From contig DDPR01000010.1 of assembly GCA_002342295.1 (NCBI GenBank), positions 216,362-280,361 on the forward strand: a DNA stretch of 64,000 bases, given 5' to 3'. The notes beneath the pieces are model-generated. The model was not told the origin of the DNA and did no database searches. It was given only the letters and a program-made list of their open reading frames with translations. Of the stretch, positions 19,166-28,283 are shown one piece after another (the first letter of the stretch is position 1; each line of letters begins with the position of its first letter). The DNA is from Burkholderiales bacterium UBA2463 (GTDB lineage Bacteria > Pseudomonadota > Gammaproteobacteria > Burkholderiales > Burkholderiaceae_A). Both the position numbers and the translations under genes were made by a program.

Positions 19166-20476
19166 ATGTCAATAGAAAAAATCATGGACATTCTGCAAAA
19201 ACAAAAACTCGTGGGTGGTGTCGTGAGTAACACGGCAATGGAGCGCCACGACTTTGTTCAGGCCCTTGTGCGCAAGCAGCAGGATGCCGAAATCGCCGCC
19301 TTCATCGAGACAGAACCCTCGGCCGAACTCGGTGCCGCCCTCGACGCCCTCCCCCTCGAGGACGCAAAGCTGCTCTGGAGCAAGATTCCGGCGGACCGTG
19401 AAAACGACGTGCTCTGGGAGATCTCAGATGCGCGGCGCGAGGAACTCGCTGATGGCCGAGAGCCAGACTTTGAAGGCAGCAAGGTTCGGGTTTTTGAGCT
19501 GGTCGATGGGCGCGTTCGTCAAAAACCAATTTCCAGCCGCAAAGACTTAGAGGGCCTCAAGCCCATCTGGGTCGATCTCGTGAATACCTCAAAGGCCGAG
19601 CGTGCCTATATTGGGGCGCACTTTGACGTCGAACTACCCGACCCACTCGATGCCACAGACCTCGAGGTCACCGCCCGCTTCTACGTTGAAGAGAATGACG
19701 ACATTCACATGCACTCAAACTTCCTGCGCAGCCGGGAAGGCGATTCGCGAAGTGTGCCGGTGGCCCTCATTCTTCATAGCGGTGTGCTCTTCTCTCTTCG
19801 TGACGAGGAACTGCCGGTCTTTCGACTCCAGCGCCAGCGGGCCATCACCCAGCCGGGGTATGTCAACGACTGCACCGACGTGTTGCTCGACCTCTACGGT
19901 GCTGATGTGGAGTTTTCAGCCGACTCGCTCGAGAACATTTACGCGACCCTGGGCAAAGTGGGACATCTGGTGCTCAACGAGGCTGTGACCGACGAGCAAG
20001 CCGCTCTCATCCTTGCAAACATTGCCGAAGAAGAAGACCAGAACGGTCGTATTCGGAGCAACATTCTGGACACGCAGCGCGCCCTTAACTTCCTCATGCG
20101 GGCCCACCTTCTCACGGCACAACAGGTAGAGGACGCCAAGCAGATTCTTCGCAATATTGAATCACTCAATAGCCACACCGCGTTCCTCTTCGACAAAATT
20201 AACTTCCTCATGGACGCAACCATCGGTTTCATCAACATCAACCAGAACAAGCGCGTTAATCAGCTCACGGTCTTTAGCGTGGTCTTCATGCCCATCAATA
20301 TTCTTGCGGGCATTGGCGGCATGTCAGAGTTCTCCATGATGACCGAGGGCATCCCCTGGCCTGTCTCTTACGCGAGCTTTGTTGTGGCCTCGGCACTCAT
20401 TGGCTTTATCACCTACCGAGCGCTCAAGCACTTTGAAAAAAAGCGCCTCACCAGTCTCCAAGAATTCAAGAAGTAA
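19166..20476 (+). CDS. CorA-family divalent-cation transporter with GMS motif
   Basis: 436-aa CorA-superfamily protein. The N-terminal 90 residues resemble the helical MgtE-N fold (repeated Leu/Asp-rich helices); the middle is the alpha/beta cytoplasmic domain; the end has two membrane helices. The pore loop signature is GIGGMSEF, so the family GMN triad is GMS here. Such variants occur in proteobacteria and may change ion choice. Start is uncertain: ATG 19166 and ATG 19184 are both possible and neither has a strong ribosome-binding site. Confidence 0.83.
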   Translation: MSIEKIMDILQKQKLVGGVVSNTAMERHDFVQALVRKQQDAEIAAFIETEPSAELGAALDALPLEDAKLLWSKIPADRENDVLWEISDARREELADGREPDFEGSKVRVFELVDGRVRQKPISSRKDLEGLKPIWVDLVNTSKAERAYIGAHFDVELPDPLDATDLEVTARFYVEENDDIHMHSNFLRSREGDSRSVPVALILHSGVLFSLRDEELPVFRLQRQRAITQPGYVNDCTDVLLDLYGADVEFSADSLENIYATLGKVGHLVLNEAVTDEQAALILANIAEEEDQNGRIRSNILDTQRALNFLMRAHLLTAQQVEDAKQILRNIESLNSHTAFLFDKINFLMDATIGFININQNKRVNQLTVFSVVFMPINILAGIGGMSEFSMMTEGIPWPVSYASFVVASALIGFITYRALKHFEKKRLTSLQEFKK

Positions 20477-20489
20477 GGGGTCGCAGTAG

Positions 20490-21935
20490 ATGTTGCTCGC
20501 GCTTGTCATCGGCTATCTACTCATCACCATCGGCATTGGTCTCTACGCGGCCAAGCGCGTAAAGACCACCGCAGACTTTGCAATTGCAGGCCGACACCTG
20601 CCGCTCTACATGATTGTCACCACGACCTTTGCCACCTGGTTTGGCTCAGAGACCGTGCTTGGCATTCCAGCCAAGTTTGTCAATGGTGCGCTTCATGGTG
20701 TGGTGGAAGATCCCTTCGGGGCGGGCGGCTGCCTCATCCTTGTGGGGCTTTTTTTTGCTGCTCGCCTCTATCGAATGACGCTGCTCACCATCAGCGACTA
20801 TTACCGGGAGCGCTATGGACGCATCATCGAAATCCTCTGCTCCATCATGATCATGGTGAGCTACCTGGGCTGGGTCTCAGCACAGGTCACTGCGCTTGGG
20901 CTCGTCTTTCACCTGCTCTCGGGGGGCGCCATCTCGGTCTCCTTAGGAATGACCATTGGCGTGGTCTCCATTCTGGCCTACACCCTTTTTGGTGGCATGT
21001 GGTCAGTGGCAGTCACTGACTTCATTCAGATGATCATCCTCGTGGTGGGCCTCACCATCATCGCGATCTTTGCCAGCCATCTTGCGGGCGGAGCAGACCG
21101 TGTCATCGATCTGGCAACAAGCCAGGACCTCTTTCGCTTCTGGCCCGAACCCTCAACAAGAGACATCCTGTTTTTCATTGCGGCGGCCATCACCATGATG
21201 TTTGGCTCCATTCCCCAGCAGGATGTCTTTCAGCGGGTCATGTCGGCTAACAGCGAGCATGCAGCTACCCGCGGTCCGGTCATTGGCGGCATCTGCTACA
21301 TCCTCTTTGCCTTTGTGCCCATGTTTCTGGTGGTCAGCGCCCTTCTCATCATGCCGCAGCAGGCCCAAGAGCTCATTGCAGAGGACCCCCAGAAGGTGCT
21401 GCCCACACTGGTCATGGAGCACATGCCGTTTGTCATGCAGGTGATCTTCTTTGGCGCACTCTTATCCGCCATCAAGTCTTGCGCCTCTGCAACCCTGTTG
21501 GCGCCCAGCGTCACCTTCACGGAGAACATCTGGCGTCACATCTGGCCCTTCCGACGCGATGGCGACGAGCTCATCACCATGCGCATCACTGTCCTCGTTT
21601 TCAGTGCGCTCGTGCTCACCTATGCCATTGCGATGCAGGGAACCCCCATCTACGAGCTGGTCTCGGGCGCCTATCAGGTCACGCTCGTGGGGGCCTTCGT
21701 CCCTTTAATTTCGGGTCTCTACTGGAAGCGCGCAACCACCCAAGGGGCGGTCTTCTCCATCATTCTTGGCGTGGTGTCCTGGGGATTCTTTCAACTCTCG
21801 CCTGCGGGGGAGGCCTTTCCTGCCCAAATTGCAGGCGTGTTGGGTGGCGCCTTGGGCATGGTCATGGGCTCGCTGGGCCCTCAGGCCATTCCCAACCGTC
21901 ACGGCAGTCACTACAAACTGGCCACCTCGGAATAG
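20490..21935 (+). CDS. Sodium:solute symporter (SSF family)
   Basis: 481 aa with about 13 membrane helices. The N-terminus (LLITIGIGLYAAKRVKTTADFAIAGR), FATWFGSETVLGIP and TISDYYRERYGR match SSF symporters of the PutP/PanF type. It is 13 nt from the CorA-like gene and probably co-transcribed. Its last 25 nt overlap the 3' end of the convergent mscS-like gene. The substrate cannot be read from sequence. Confidence 0.92.
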   Translation: MLLALVIGYLLITIGIGLYAAKRVKTTADFAIAGRHLPLYMIVTTTFATWFGSETVLGIPAKFVNGALHGVVEDPFGAGGCLILVGLFFAARLYRMTLLTISDYYRERYGRIIEILCSIMIMVSYLGWVSAQVTALGLVFHLLSGGAISVSLGMTIGVVSILAYTLFGGMWSVAVTDFIQMIILVVGLTIIAIFASHLAGGADRVIDLATSQDLFRFWPEPSTRDILFFIAAAITMMFGSIPQQDVFQRVMSANSEHAATRGPVIGGICYILFAFVPMFLVVSALLIMPQQAQELIAEDPQKVLPTLVMEHMPFVMQVIFFGALLSAIKSCASATLLAPSVTFTENIWRHIWPFRRDGDELITMRITVLVFSALVLTYAIAMQGTPIYELVSGAYQVTLVGAFVPLISGLYWKRATTQGAVFSIILGVVSWGFFQLSPAGEAFPAQIAGVLGGALGMVMGSLGPQAIPNRHGSHYKLATSE

Positions 21936-22654
21936 ATCACGCGCGTGGGCGCGGAGGTCTCTATGCCGTGCTGAGCAAAGGCGGCCTCGAGCCGCTGCAA
22001 AAAGGCGCGACGAACCACCTCGTTTTGCAGTGAGGCGGTCTTCAGTCTGCACTTCATGACGACGGAGTCGGAGGACCAACGATCGACACCTGAGACTTCC
22101 AGATCGTCCAGAATACGGTCAGCAAACTCAGGGTCTGCTCTCAGCGATGCAGCCGTCTCGCGCATGAGCTGCGCTGCGTGCCCCAGGTTCTCTCCAAAGG
22201 CTACGGGTATCTCAAGCACCGCATACACAAAACTCCTGCTTCGGTTGCTTACGCTCTGAATCACACCATTTGGCACGTAGTGCACACATCCCTCGTAGTC
22301 GCGCAGTCGCACGTAACGAAGCGTAATTTCTTCAACCTCCCCAGACTTCCCAGCAATCTCGACAACATCGCCCTGCCGAATCTGGTTCTCGGCCAAAAGC
22401 ACAAAGCCGGTGAAGTAGTCCTTCACCAGACTCTGAGCCCCGAAACCCACGGCCACGCCCGCCACGCCCGCCGTGGCCAGAAGCGGTGCAATCGAGACGC
22501 CAAGTTCTGAGAGCGTAAAGAGAACAGCCAGCACAGCCACCACCACCGTGAATACGTAGCGAAAGACGCGTCGAAGCGTCTGGATGCGCTTGATCTCCTC
22601 GGGGTCTTGAATGAGTGCGCGATGCAGCAGGCGCGAGATGGAGGCAGGGAGCAT
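21911..22654 (-). CDS. Small MscS-type mechanosensitive channel
   Basis: 247 aa, a minimal MscS. One upstream membrane helix (about 30-50) is followed by the pore helix region ATAGVAGVAVGFGAQSLVKD with its Gly/Ala pattern, then the beta domain (GDVVEIAGKSGEVEEITLRYVRLRDYEG) and the C-terminal vestibule. It should open under membrane tension during osmotic downshock. Divergent from the LOG gene with 21 nt between starts. Confidence 0.92.
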   Translation of the reverse strand: MLPASISRLLHRALIQDPEEIKRIQTLRRVFRYVFTVVVAVLAVLFTLSELGVSIAPLLATAGVAGVAVGFGAQSLVKDYFTGFVLLAENQIRQGDVVEIAGKSGEVEEITLRYVRLRDYEGCVHYVPNGVIQSVSNRSRSFVYAVLEIPVAFGENLGHAAQLMRETAASLRADPEFADRILDDLEVSGVDRWSSDSVVMKCRLKTASLQNEVVRRAFLQRLEAAFAQHGIETSAPTRVIYSEVASL

Positions 22655-22675
22655 GACTTCAGTTTACAAGGCATC

Positions 22676-23290
22676 ATGATGTCCATGCTGACCGCGCCGC
22701 TCCACGGACCACCCAAGAGAAGCATCTGCGTTTTTTGCGGATCAAAGCTCGGACATCACCATGAGTGGGCCAGCACCGCAGCAGACGTGGGCCGGATGAT
22801 TGCCGAGCGTGGCTGGGGACTTGTATTTGGAGCTGGCCGCTGGGGACTCATGGGCACCGTGGCGCAGGCCGTCATTGAAGAAAACGGCTGGGTCACTGGC
22901 ATCATCCCGCGCTACCTCATGCAGACCGAACCGGTTATTCCGGGGCTCTCAGACCTTCAGGTCGTCGAGACCATGGTGGAGCGCAAGGTCCGCATGATTG
23001 ATCAGTCCGATGCATTCTTGGTGCTTCCAGGGGGCATCGGCACCTTCGAGGAGCTCTTTGAGGTCTGGACCGGCCGGCAGACGGGGGCGCACACCAAGCC
23101 AATCGTGGTCTGCAACCTCAATGGCTACTTCGATGCGCTCTTTGCCTTTGTGCATCAGGCCAAAGATCATGGGTTCTTGGGAGATGGCGCCATGGACAAG
23201 GTGACGCTCCTTCACTCAACCGAGACCGTATTTGCAGAGCTCGATCGCATGCTGGGCTCGGAGCACCCCAAGCCCCACGGCCAACGCTAG
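22676..23290 (+). CDS. LOG family protein (cytokinin-activating-type phosphoribohydrolase)
   Basis: 204 aa from MMSMLTAPLHG. The family signatures CVFCGS near the start and PGGIGTFEELFEVW with its catalytic Arg/Glu region are complete; AGRWGLMG is the phosphate loop. LOG proteins hydrolyse nucleoside 5'-monophosphates, releasing base and ribose phosphate; the bacterial role is usually unclear. I chose the first ATG of the MMSM cluster after the divergent mscS start. The last 4 nt overlap the RodZ-like gene. Confidence 0.92.
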   Translation: MMSMLTAPLHGPPKRSICVFCGSKLGHHHEWASTAADVGRMIAERGWGLVFGAGRWGLMGTVAQAVIEENGWVTGIIPRYLMQTEPVIPGLSDLQVVETMVERKVRMIDQSDAFLVLPGGIGTFEELFEVWTGRQTGAHTKPIVVCNLNGYFDALFAFVHQAKDHGFLGDGAMDKVTLLHSTETVFAELDRMLGSEHPKPHGQR

Positions 23291-24405
23291 TTCTCGGCTG
23301 GTCGGGCCTCACCCATCTCAAGGGTGCTTCGTGTAAACCGCCCGATGTCGCGGTTCTCATCGGTCCTCTTGAGCACTAGCGGTCGGCCCCGGGAGCTCGC
23401 CTTCACCGAGGATGGTTGTCCCACCACGAGATAAATTGGCATCTGCTCAAAGCGCATGCTGCCCCCGGCGGGCACTCCAATCTCAGCCACTGACTCATCA
23501 GCACGGCGAACCCAAATCCATGTCCTCTGAGAGAACTCCAAGACCAATGCCGCAGCCTCGGGATTGGCAGGCGCCGGGGCAACAGGAGGCCTGGGTTTCG
23601 GTTCAGGTTTCGGTTCAGCCTTAGGCTCGGGCTTGGGCTGCTCTGCTTTGGCCGCTGGGGCTGTAGCCGCAGGGGCAGCGGTCGTGGGGGCAGCGGTCGT
23701 GGGGGCAGCGGCCACAACAGCCACCGGCTCCGTTGTCGCGGCGGGCAGCGGACTCGTTGCGATAGCGGCCACAGCCATGGACTTGGGCGGCTCCTTCCTT
23801 GCGGGCTGCTCCAAGAGTTTCCAGACGATAAGAACCACCGCCGCAACCACGATGACGCCAGCAAGCCGCGGAAGCGCCTTGCCGAGCCCCGCAGCCTTTG
23901 CCTCCTCGGACACTTTTTTTGATGTGGAGACGGCCGCCTCCGGCGGGACGCCCGAACTGTGGTCGGGTTCATTCGCGGACTCGGAGGGCGCGGACACCTG
24001 AACGAGCTGGGGGCCTGCAGTCTGAGCCCCCAATGGCACCAATGGCGCAACGGACGCGGTCTCCGACTGCGAAGCAGGCGCGGCAGACTCTGGCTGGGCA
24101 GCAGGCTCTGAGGGTGGCGAGGGCTCGGGCTTAGGCTCTGGAAGCATCTGGGCCACCATGGCCTCAATGTCCTCGGAGGAAAACTCAAGGAACTCCGCGT
24201 AGCGTTTAAAGAGATTGAGCCAGTAACGATCCGAATAAAACCGATCAGACTGCCCCTGCTCCAGCCCGTCAATCTGGCTGCGAGCCGCCAGAAGCTGGGT
24301 GGCCACCGCCGCCGTGCTCAGGCCCTTAGCGAGTCTCACCTCGCGAAGGGCCTGCGCGCAGCGCTGCATCGCTGCCTGATTGAGCGGAACGGGCTGAGAC
24401 AACAT
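23287..24405 (-). CDS. RodZ-like helix-turn-helix membrane protein
   Basis: 372 aa. Residues about 15-85 form a Xre-type HTH (LREVRLAKGLSTAAVATQL). A long Pro/Ser/Ala linker follows, a single membrane helix lies near residue 205 (LAGVIVVAAVVLIVWKLL), then a second Ala/Pro/Lys linker and a C-terminal beta domain like DUF4115 (LEFSQRTWIWVRRADESVAEIG). This architecture is that of RodZ, which links MreB filaments to the cell wall. The usual ispG/hisS neighbours are absent, so it may be a RodZ-like paralog. Linkers contain tandem DNA repeats. Confidence 0.82.
   Translation of the reverse strand: MLSQPVPLNQAAMQRCAQALREVRLAKGLSTAAVATQLLAARSQIDGLEQGQSDRFYSDRYWLNLFKRYAEFLEFSSEDIEAMVAQMLPEPKPEPSPPSEPAAQPESAAPASQSETASVAPLVPLGAQTAGPQLVQVSAPSESANEPDHSSGVPPEAAVSTSKKVSEEAKAAGLGKALPRLAGVIVVAAVVLIVWKLLEQPARKEPPKSMAVAAIATSPLPAATTEPVAVVAAAPTTAAPTTAAPAATAPAAKAEQPKPEPKAEPKPEPKPRPPVAPAPANPEAAALVLEFSQRTWIWVRRADESVAEIGVPAGGSMRFEQMPIYLVVGQPSSVKASSRGRPLVLKRTDENRDIGRFTRSTLEMGEARPAEN
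23672..23712. repeat. Short tandem repeat in the RodZ-like linker
   Basis: A 15-nt unit (GGGGGCAGCGGTCGT on the plus strand) is present about 2.7 times and encodes repeated Thr-Thr-Ala-Ala-Pro. A second short repeat (GGTTTCGGTTCA) at about 23597-23620 encodes the Lys-Pro-Glu-Pro run. Such repeats may vary in copy number between strains. Confidence 0.75.
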
Positions 24406-24447
24406 AAGCCTTAGAGTATCAGCATCAGATGATGCAAAGGAGACGGT

Positions 24448-24870
24448 ATGGACTGCACAATCCGCTGGACAGGGCCCGACACCATGGGTTTTGTGGCCGA
24501 GACAGGCTCAGGCCACAGTTTTGTGATGGATGGCGCTCCCGAGGGCGGAGGAAGAGATCTGGCGCCGCGGCCGATGGAGGTGGTGCTCTCAGGGAGCGCA
24601 GCCTGCACCGCCTACGATGTGGTGCTCATCCTTCGCAAGAGCGGACAAGACCTTCGAAGCTGCGAGGTGCTTGCCTCTGCCGAGAGGGCAGAGACTGACC
24701 CCAAGGTCTTCACAAAGATTCACCTCACCTTTCGGCTGCGGGGAAGGGGTCTCAAAGAGAGTCTCGTCGAGAGAGCGATCACGCTCTCTCACGAGAAGTA
24801 CTGCTCAGCAACAAAAATGCTTGGGCTCAGTGCCGTGATCTCTCACAGCCACGAGCTTATTGAGGATTAA
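24448..24870 (+). CDS. OsmC family peroxide-reducing protein
   Basis: 140 aa. The two family cysteines are in SGSAACTAYDVVLIL and HEKYCSATKML, the thiols that reduce organic hydroperoxides in OsmC/Ohr. The shape is nearer the YhfA/OsmC-like branch than Ohr. Divergent from the RodZ-like gene (42-nt gap); its stop overlaps the stop of pal by 4 nt on the other strand. Confidence 0.9.
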   Translation: MDCTIRWTGPDTMGFVAETGSGHSFVMDGAPEGGGRDLAPRPMEVVLSGSAACTAYDVVLILRKSGQDLRSCEVLASAERAETDPKVFTKIHLTFRLRGRGLKESLVERAITLSHEKYCSATKMLGLSAVISHSHELIED

Positions 24871-25358
24871 CGAATCACCAGATCTGCGCGACGGTTCTGG
24901 GTCCACGCGGCTTCGTTATGGCCCTTTGCGCGGGGCTTTTCTTCACCATTGCTGATGGCCTCAATGTTCGCGGCATTGGCACCCGCAGCCTGAAGCGCAG
25001 CGCGAACCGCCTCTGCACGACGCTGGCCCAAAGCGAGGTTGTACTCGGTGGTGCCACGCTCATCGGCGTTGCCCTCAACGCGCACCTTGGCCTTGGGATC
25101 GAGCGCCATATAGCCGCCAAAGGCGGTGACCACATTCGAATAATCCTTCTTCACCTCGAACTTGTCGTAGTCAAAGTAGACAGAAGGCTCGACCGCGGCA
25201 AGGCGCTTCTTTGCGGCCTCTAGCGCGGCGGAGGATGAACCCAGCTCGGCCTTGGCTGAAGAAGAAACCGGAGCGGCAGGTGCGCCAGCCTGGTTGGCCT
25301 GCTGAGTTGCGCAGCCAGCCAGAAGAAGAAGAGATGCGGCGGTGAGTGCAAATTTCAT
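24867..25358 (-). CDS. pal: Peptidoglycan-associated lipoprotein
   Basis: 163 aa from MKFALTAASLLLLAGC, a lipoprotein signal with lipobox LAGC. The OmpA-like domain (about 65-163) has VYFDYDKFEVK, the peptidoglycan-binding GNADERGTTEYNLALGQRRA segment and the closing NRRADLVI. Pal ties the outer membrane to peptidoglycan with Tol proteins. The upstream extension lacks signal-peptide character, and AAGGGG lies 10 nt before this ATG, which sets the start. No tolB is adjacent, which is unusual, so this may be a Pal paralog. Confidence 0.9.
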   Translation of the reverse strand: MKFALTAASLLLLAGCATQQANQAGAPAAPVSSSAKAELGSSSAALEAAKKRLAAVEPSVYFDYDKFEVKKDYSNVVTAFGGYMALDPKAKVRVEGNADERGTTEYNLALGQRRAEAVRAALQAAGANAANIEAISNGEEKPRAKGHNEAAWTQNRRADLVIR

Positions 25359-25415
25359 TATATTTTTTCCCCTTGGAGGTTTGTTCACAGCTGAAGCGAC
25401 TCCCCAAAGTGTAGC

Positions 25416-25865
25416 CTAGGAGCCCAGCGCTGCAACCTTTCGGCGGTTGAAAAGCCCAATGCCCGCTGCATCCATCTCGCGCTGATCTCTCTCTGCCTTT
25501 TCTTTGCTGAGGCGCGCTGCATCTCGCTCGACCAGAGCCTGCATGCGCTTTTCTTCGCGTCTTGCTCGCGCCAAGAACTCCACGGTGGCGGCCCGCTGGT
25601 GACGAAGGCCAGCCAGTTCATTCTCGAGGGCGGGAAGCACTTTGGAGAGATTGACGAGAAACTGCGTGACCACCTGCATCTGAGCCATGGTCTGAGATCC
25701 ACCCTGCCCGCGCCTGCGCGCCTCGTTCTCTGCAATGAGGGCTCGCACCTGCTCTTGGCGCCTCTGGATGCGGGCAATGGCTGCATCAATCTGTACGAGC
25801 GAAATCTGCGCCTGCTCCACCTGCTGCTCGGCCAACTGAAGAAGAACGCTCCAGGCCTTGCTCAT
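25416..25865 (-). CDS. fliJ: Flagellar export protein FliJ
   Basis: 149 aa, almost wholly coiled coil, with weak primary signatures. Size, heptad pattern and position right after fliI (4-nt overlap) identify it as FliJ, the stalk-like partner of the FliI ATPase ring that couples export to FlhA. Last gene of the flrC-fliEFGHIJ operon. Confidence 0.9.
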   Translation of the reverse strand: MSKAWSVLLQLAEQQVEQAQISLVQIDAAIARIQRRQEQVRALIAENEARRRGQGGSQTMAQMQVVTQFLVNLSKVLPALENELAGLRHQRAATVEFLARARREEKRMQALVERDAARLSKEKAERDQREMDAAGIGLFNRRKVAALGS

Positions 25866-27187
25866 CGGTCCGCCATGACTTGGGCCATCATGCCCTGGGT
25901 CTCATCAAAGCCGATGGCCTCGTTCATGCCTTGAACCAAGAAGGTCTCCATCGCGCCACGAAGCCGAATGGCCTCGTCAAGGTCTGGGTTGGAGCCCGGC
26001 GAATAGGCGCCCACCTGAATGAGATCGAGGTTTTGCTGATAGAGGGCCCAGAGTCTTCGGAAACGGTTCGCGCGCTTGAGCGCATCAGGGTCCACGAGGG
26101 TCTGAATCACCCGCGACACCGAACCATTCAGATCGATGGCGGGGTAATGGGCTGCATCTGCGAGTGCGCGCGAGAGCATGACCTGACCATCGAGAGAGGC
26201 GCGCGCAATGTCGACAATGGGGTCGTTTGAGTCATCGTTCTCGGCAAGCACGGTGTAGATGGCGGTAATCGATCCGTGGCCATGCCGGCCCACGCCCGCT
26301 CGCTCGATGAGGTTCGGTAAGAGGCTAAATACCGAGGGCGGGTAGCCCTTGGCCGTAGGGGGCTCGCCCACGGCAAGCCCAATCTCTCGCTGGGCATGAG
26401 CCACGCGTGTGAGGCTATCGACGAGCAAGAGAACGTTCTTGCCCTGATCTCGAAAGTATTCAGCAATAAGGTGGGCATACTGCGTGGCCTTGAGCCGCAG
26501 AATGGCTGACACGTTTGCGGGGGCCGCAACCACAACGCTGCGAGCAAGGCCCTCCTCACCCAAAGACTCCTGAATAAAGGCCTGAACCTCTCGGCCTCGC
26601 TCTCCGATGAGTCCAATTACCACCATGTCGGCCTTGGTATAGCGGGTGAGCATGCCCAGGAGGCTGCTCTTGCCAACGCCCGAGCCCGCAATAAGGCCCA
26701 CGCGCTGACCCTTGCCCATGGTGAGCAAGCCATTCATGGCCTTGACGCCCACATCGAGCACCTCGTGAATCGGGCCTCGCTCCATGGGATTGACCGGCAG
26801 GCCCAGCAGGCTTAGCGTGTCCTTGCAGTCCGGCTTGGGCTTGCCATCAAGTGGCTCTCCTCTGGGTCCGACCACGCGACCGAGCAGCTCAGGGCCAAGC
26901 GATGCGCGGGCCGAGGGTTCAATGACGTGAACGCGCGCGCCCGGGCCAATGCCTCGAGGCTCAGAAAACGGCATGAGAAACAGAGTCTGGTCTTGAAAGC
27001 CCACCACCTCGGCCTCGACGCGATGGCGATCCTCCCCAACCACCTCGCAGACTGAGCCCAGCGGGGCCATGAGGCCCTTGGCCTCGAGCGTGAGACCCAC
27101 CACGCGCGCCAGCGTGCCCATGCGTTCGGGCACGGGAGACTGGCAGCGCTGCATCGCGCGCCGAGCGACTTCGTCAAAGGCCAGCAC
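25862..27187 (-). CDS. fliI: Flagellum-specific ATPase FliI
   Basis: 441-aa F1-beta-like ATPase energising type III flagellar export. Walker A is GLIAGSGVGKSSLLGML near residue 170; GERGREVQAF and the Walker B strand LLLVDSLTR follow; the N-terminal beta-barrel begins near residue 25. It overlaps fliJ by 4 nt and fliH by 14 nt. Confidence 0.97.
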   Translation of the reverse strand: MLAFDEVARRAMQRCQSPVPERMGTLARVVGLTLEAKGLMAPLGSVCEVVGEDRHRVEAEVVGFQDQTLFLMPFSEPRGIGPGARVHVIEPSARASLGPELLGRVVGPRGEPLDGKPKPDCKDTLSLLGLPVNPMERGPIHEVLDVGVKAMNGLLTMGKGQRVGLIAGSGVGKSSLLGMLTRYTKADMVVIGLIGERGREVQAFIQESLGEEGLARSVVVAAPANVSAILRLKATQYAHLIAEYFRDQGKNVLLLVDSLTRVAHAQREIGLAVGEPPTAKGYPPSVFSLLPNLIERAGVGRHGHGSITAIYTVLAENDDSNDPIVDIARASLDGQVMLSRALADAAHYPAIDLNGSVSRVIQTLVDPDALKRANRFRRLWALYQQNLDLIQVGAYSPGSNPDLDEAIRLRGAMETFLVQGMNEAIGFDETQGMMAQVMADR

Positions 27188-28283
27188 GGGGCTCAGCCTC
27201 TAAAACATCATCGAAGGCTGCTTTGACGAGCTCCACACTTCGCAAGAAGGAGGGGGGTGGCTCTGCCTCTTCGTCCTCGACGAGTGCTCGCCAGAGCACC
27301 TTGTGACGATGCTCAATTAAATCTTCCACCACGGCGCCGTTCATTGCCACGCGCAGGCTCCCTGGAGTAAGCGTCTCATCGGGGCGCAGCTCAATGGTCT
27401 TGGGTAGCGTGAGCGAAAGCTCACGAAGTTGTTGCAGATCGCGTGGATTGAGCTGGGCAAGAACAGGGGAGGCCACGTCCTGGCCAAACTCCAGCAGACA
27501 CCGATCTAAGAGTCGTGCAATGGCCTTGCCCGAGAGCGTGAGCTCTCCGCGGACCATCTGCTCGGCCAGATGCATCGCCAGGCGCTTGAGTGGCGCGTGA
27601 AAATCTTTGGTCTCGCGCGCAGCAAGAGCAAGCTCATCGGTCAGGGCCTTGAGGCGATCGGCGGCCTCTTTCATGGGCGCTTCGAGCTCTGCGCGCAGGC
27701 TTGCCTCGGCCTGTGCACGGCCCAGGGCCATGCCCTCCTGAAGGATGGAATCTCGAAGGGTGGGGTCCACATCGCTCTTTGCGCGCTCGATGCCCTCTTG
27801 GAGGCCCCTCTCAAATCCGGCCTCCTCGGCAGCCTGCGCACCCGACTTCTTTCCGGCCTCCAATCCATCTGCAAAGCCTGCCTTGTGGCCCTCTTGACGG
27901 CCCTGCTCAAGGCCCTGCTCGAACCCCTGCTTGAGTCCGGCCTCAAAACTTGCGGCATCGGGCGCCTCAAAAGTGTCCGACGTTGCCTCGGAGGCCTGAG
28001 CCTGAGCCGGCGCAATCTCGATGCCTTCAAGCCTTGGCACACCCTCGCGATCGGCCTGGCCAAGGCCGGCAATGACCTCGTCAATCGCTCGCTCCACCAC
28101 AGGTAGGGGAAGGTGAACAATCTTCTCGGGAATGCCTTTTTGAAAGCCGCCTGAGGCGATCTTCTCGGGCAGGCCGGGCTCTAACTCGCCTTTGCTGCGC
28201 ACATGAAAAAGCGGTGTGTCTTGCGGCTGCTCGAGCACACGCTTTTTTGGCCGCATCGGCGGCCAGAGCTCCGCATCAAACAA
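27174..28283 (-). CDS. fliH: Flagellar assembly protein FliH, extended
   Basis: 369 aa against about 235 in E. coli. The extra length is N-terminal and charged. Residues about 125-185 carry the FliH hallmark of GxxxG repeats (GLKQGFEQGLEQGRQEG and onward), followed by a helical part and the C-terminal FliI-binding domain. FliH is the stator-like inhibitor and carrier of FliI. Operon position between fliG (8-nt overlap) and fliI. Confidence 0.93.
   Translation of the reverse strand: MFDAELWPPMRPKKRVLEQPQDTPLFHVRSKGELEPGLPEKIASGGFQKGIPEKIVHLPLPVVERAIDEVIAGLGQADREGVPRLEGIEIAPAQAQASEATSDTFEAPDAASFEAGLKQGFEQGLEQGRQEGHKAGFADGLEAGKKSGAQAAEEAGFERGLQEGIERAKSDVDPTLRDSILQEGMALGRAQAEASLRAELEAPMKEAADRLKALTDELALAARETKDFHAPLKRLAMHLAEQMVRGELTLSGKAIARLLDRCLLEFGQDVASPVLAQLNPRDLQQLRELSLTLPKTIELRPDETLTPGSLRVAMNGAVVEDLIEHRHKVLWRALVEDEEAEPPPSFLRSVELVKAAFDDVLEAEPRAGL

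Noticed and set aside
23590..23720. Short direct repeats that could suggest a CRISPR array
   Set aside because: Units are 12-15 nt, contiguous and in frame within a coding linker; there are no spacers and no cas genes.
23403..24272. 289-aa Arg/Pro/Ser-rich open frame on the minus strand
   Set aside because: Shifted frame of the RodZ-like gene; the composition comes from the repetitive Ala/Pro linker read out of frame.
12924..25358. Horizontally acquired island between the housekeeping and flagellar regions
   Set aside because: tmRNA is a common integration site, but no integrase, attachment repeat or insertion sequence is visible and composition looks like the neighbours.
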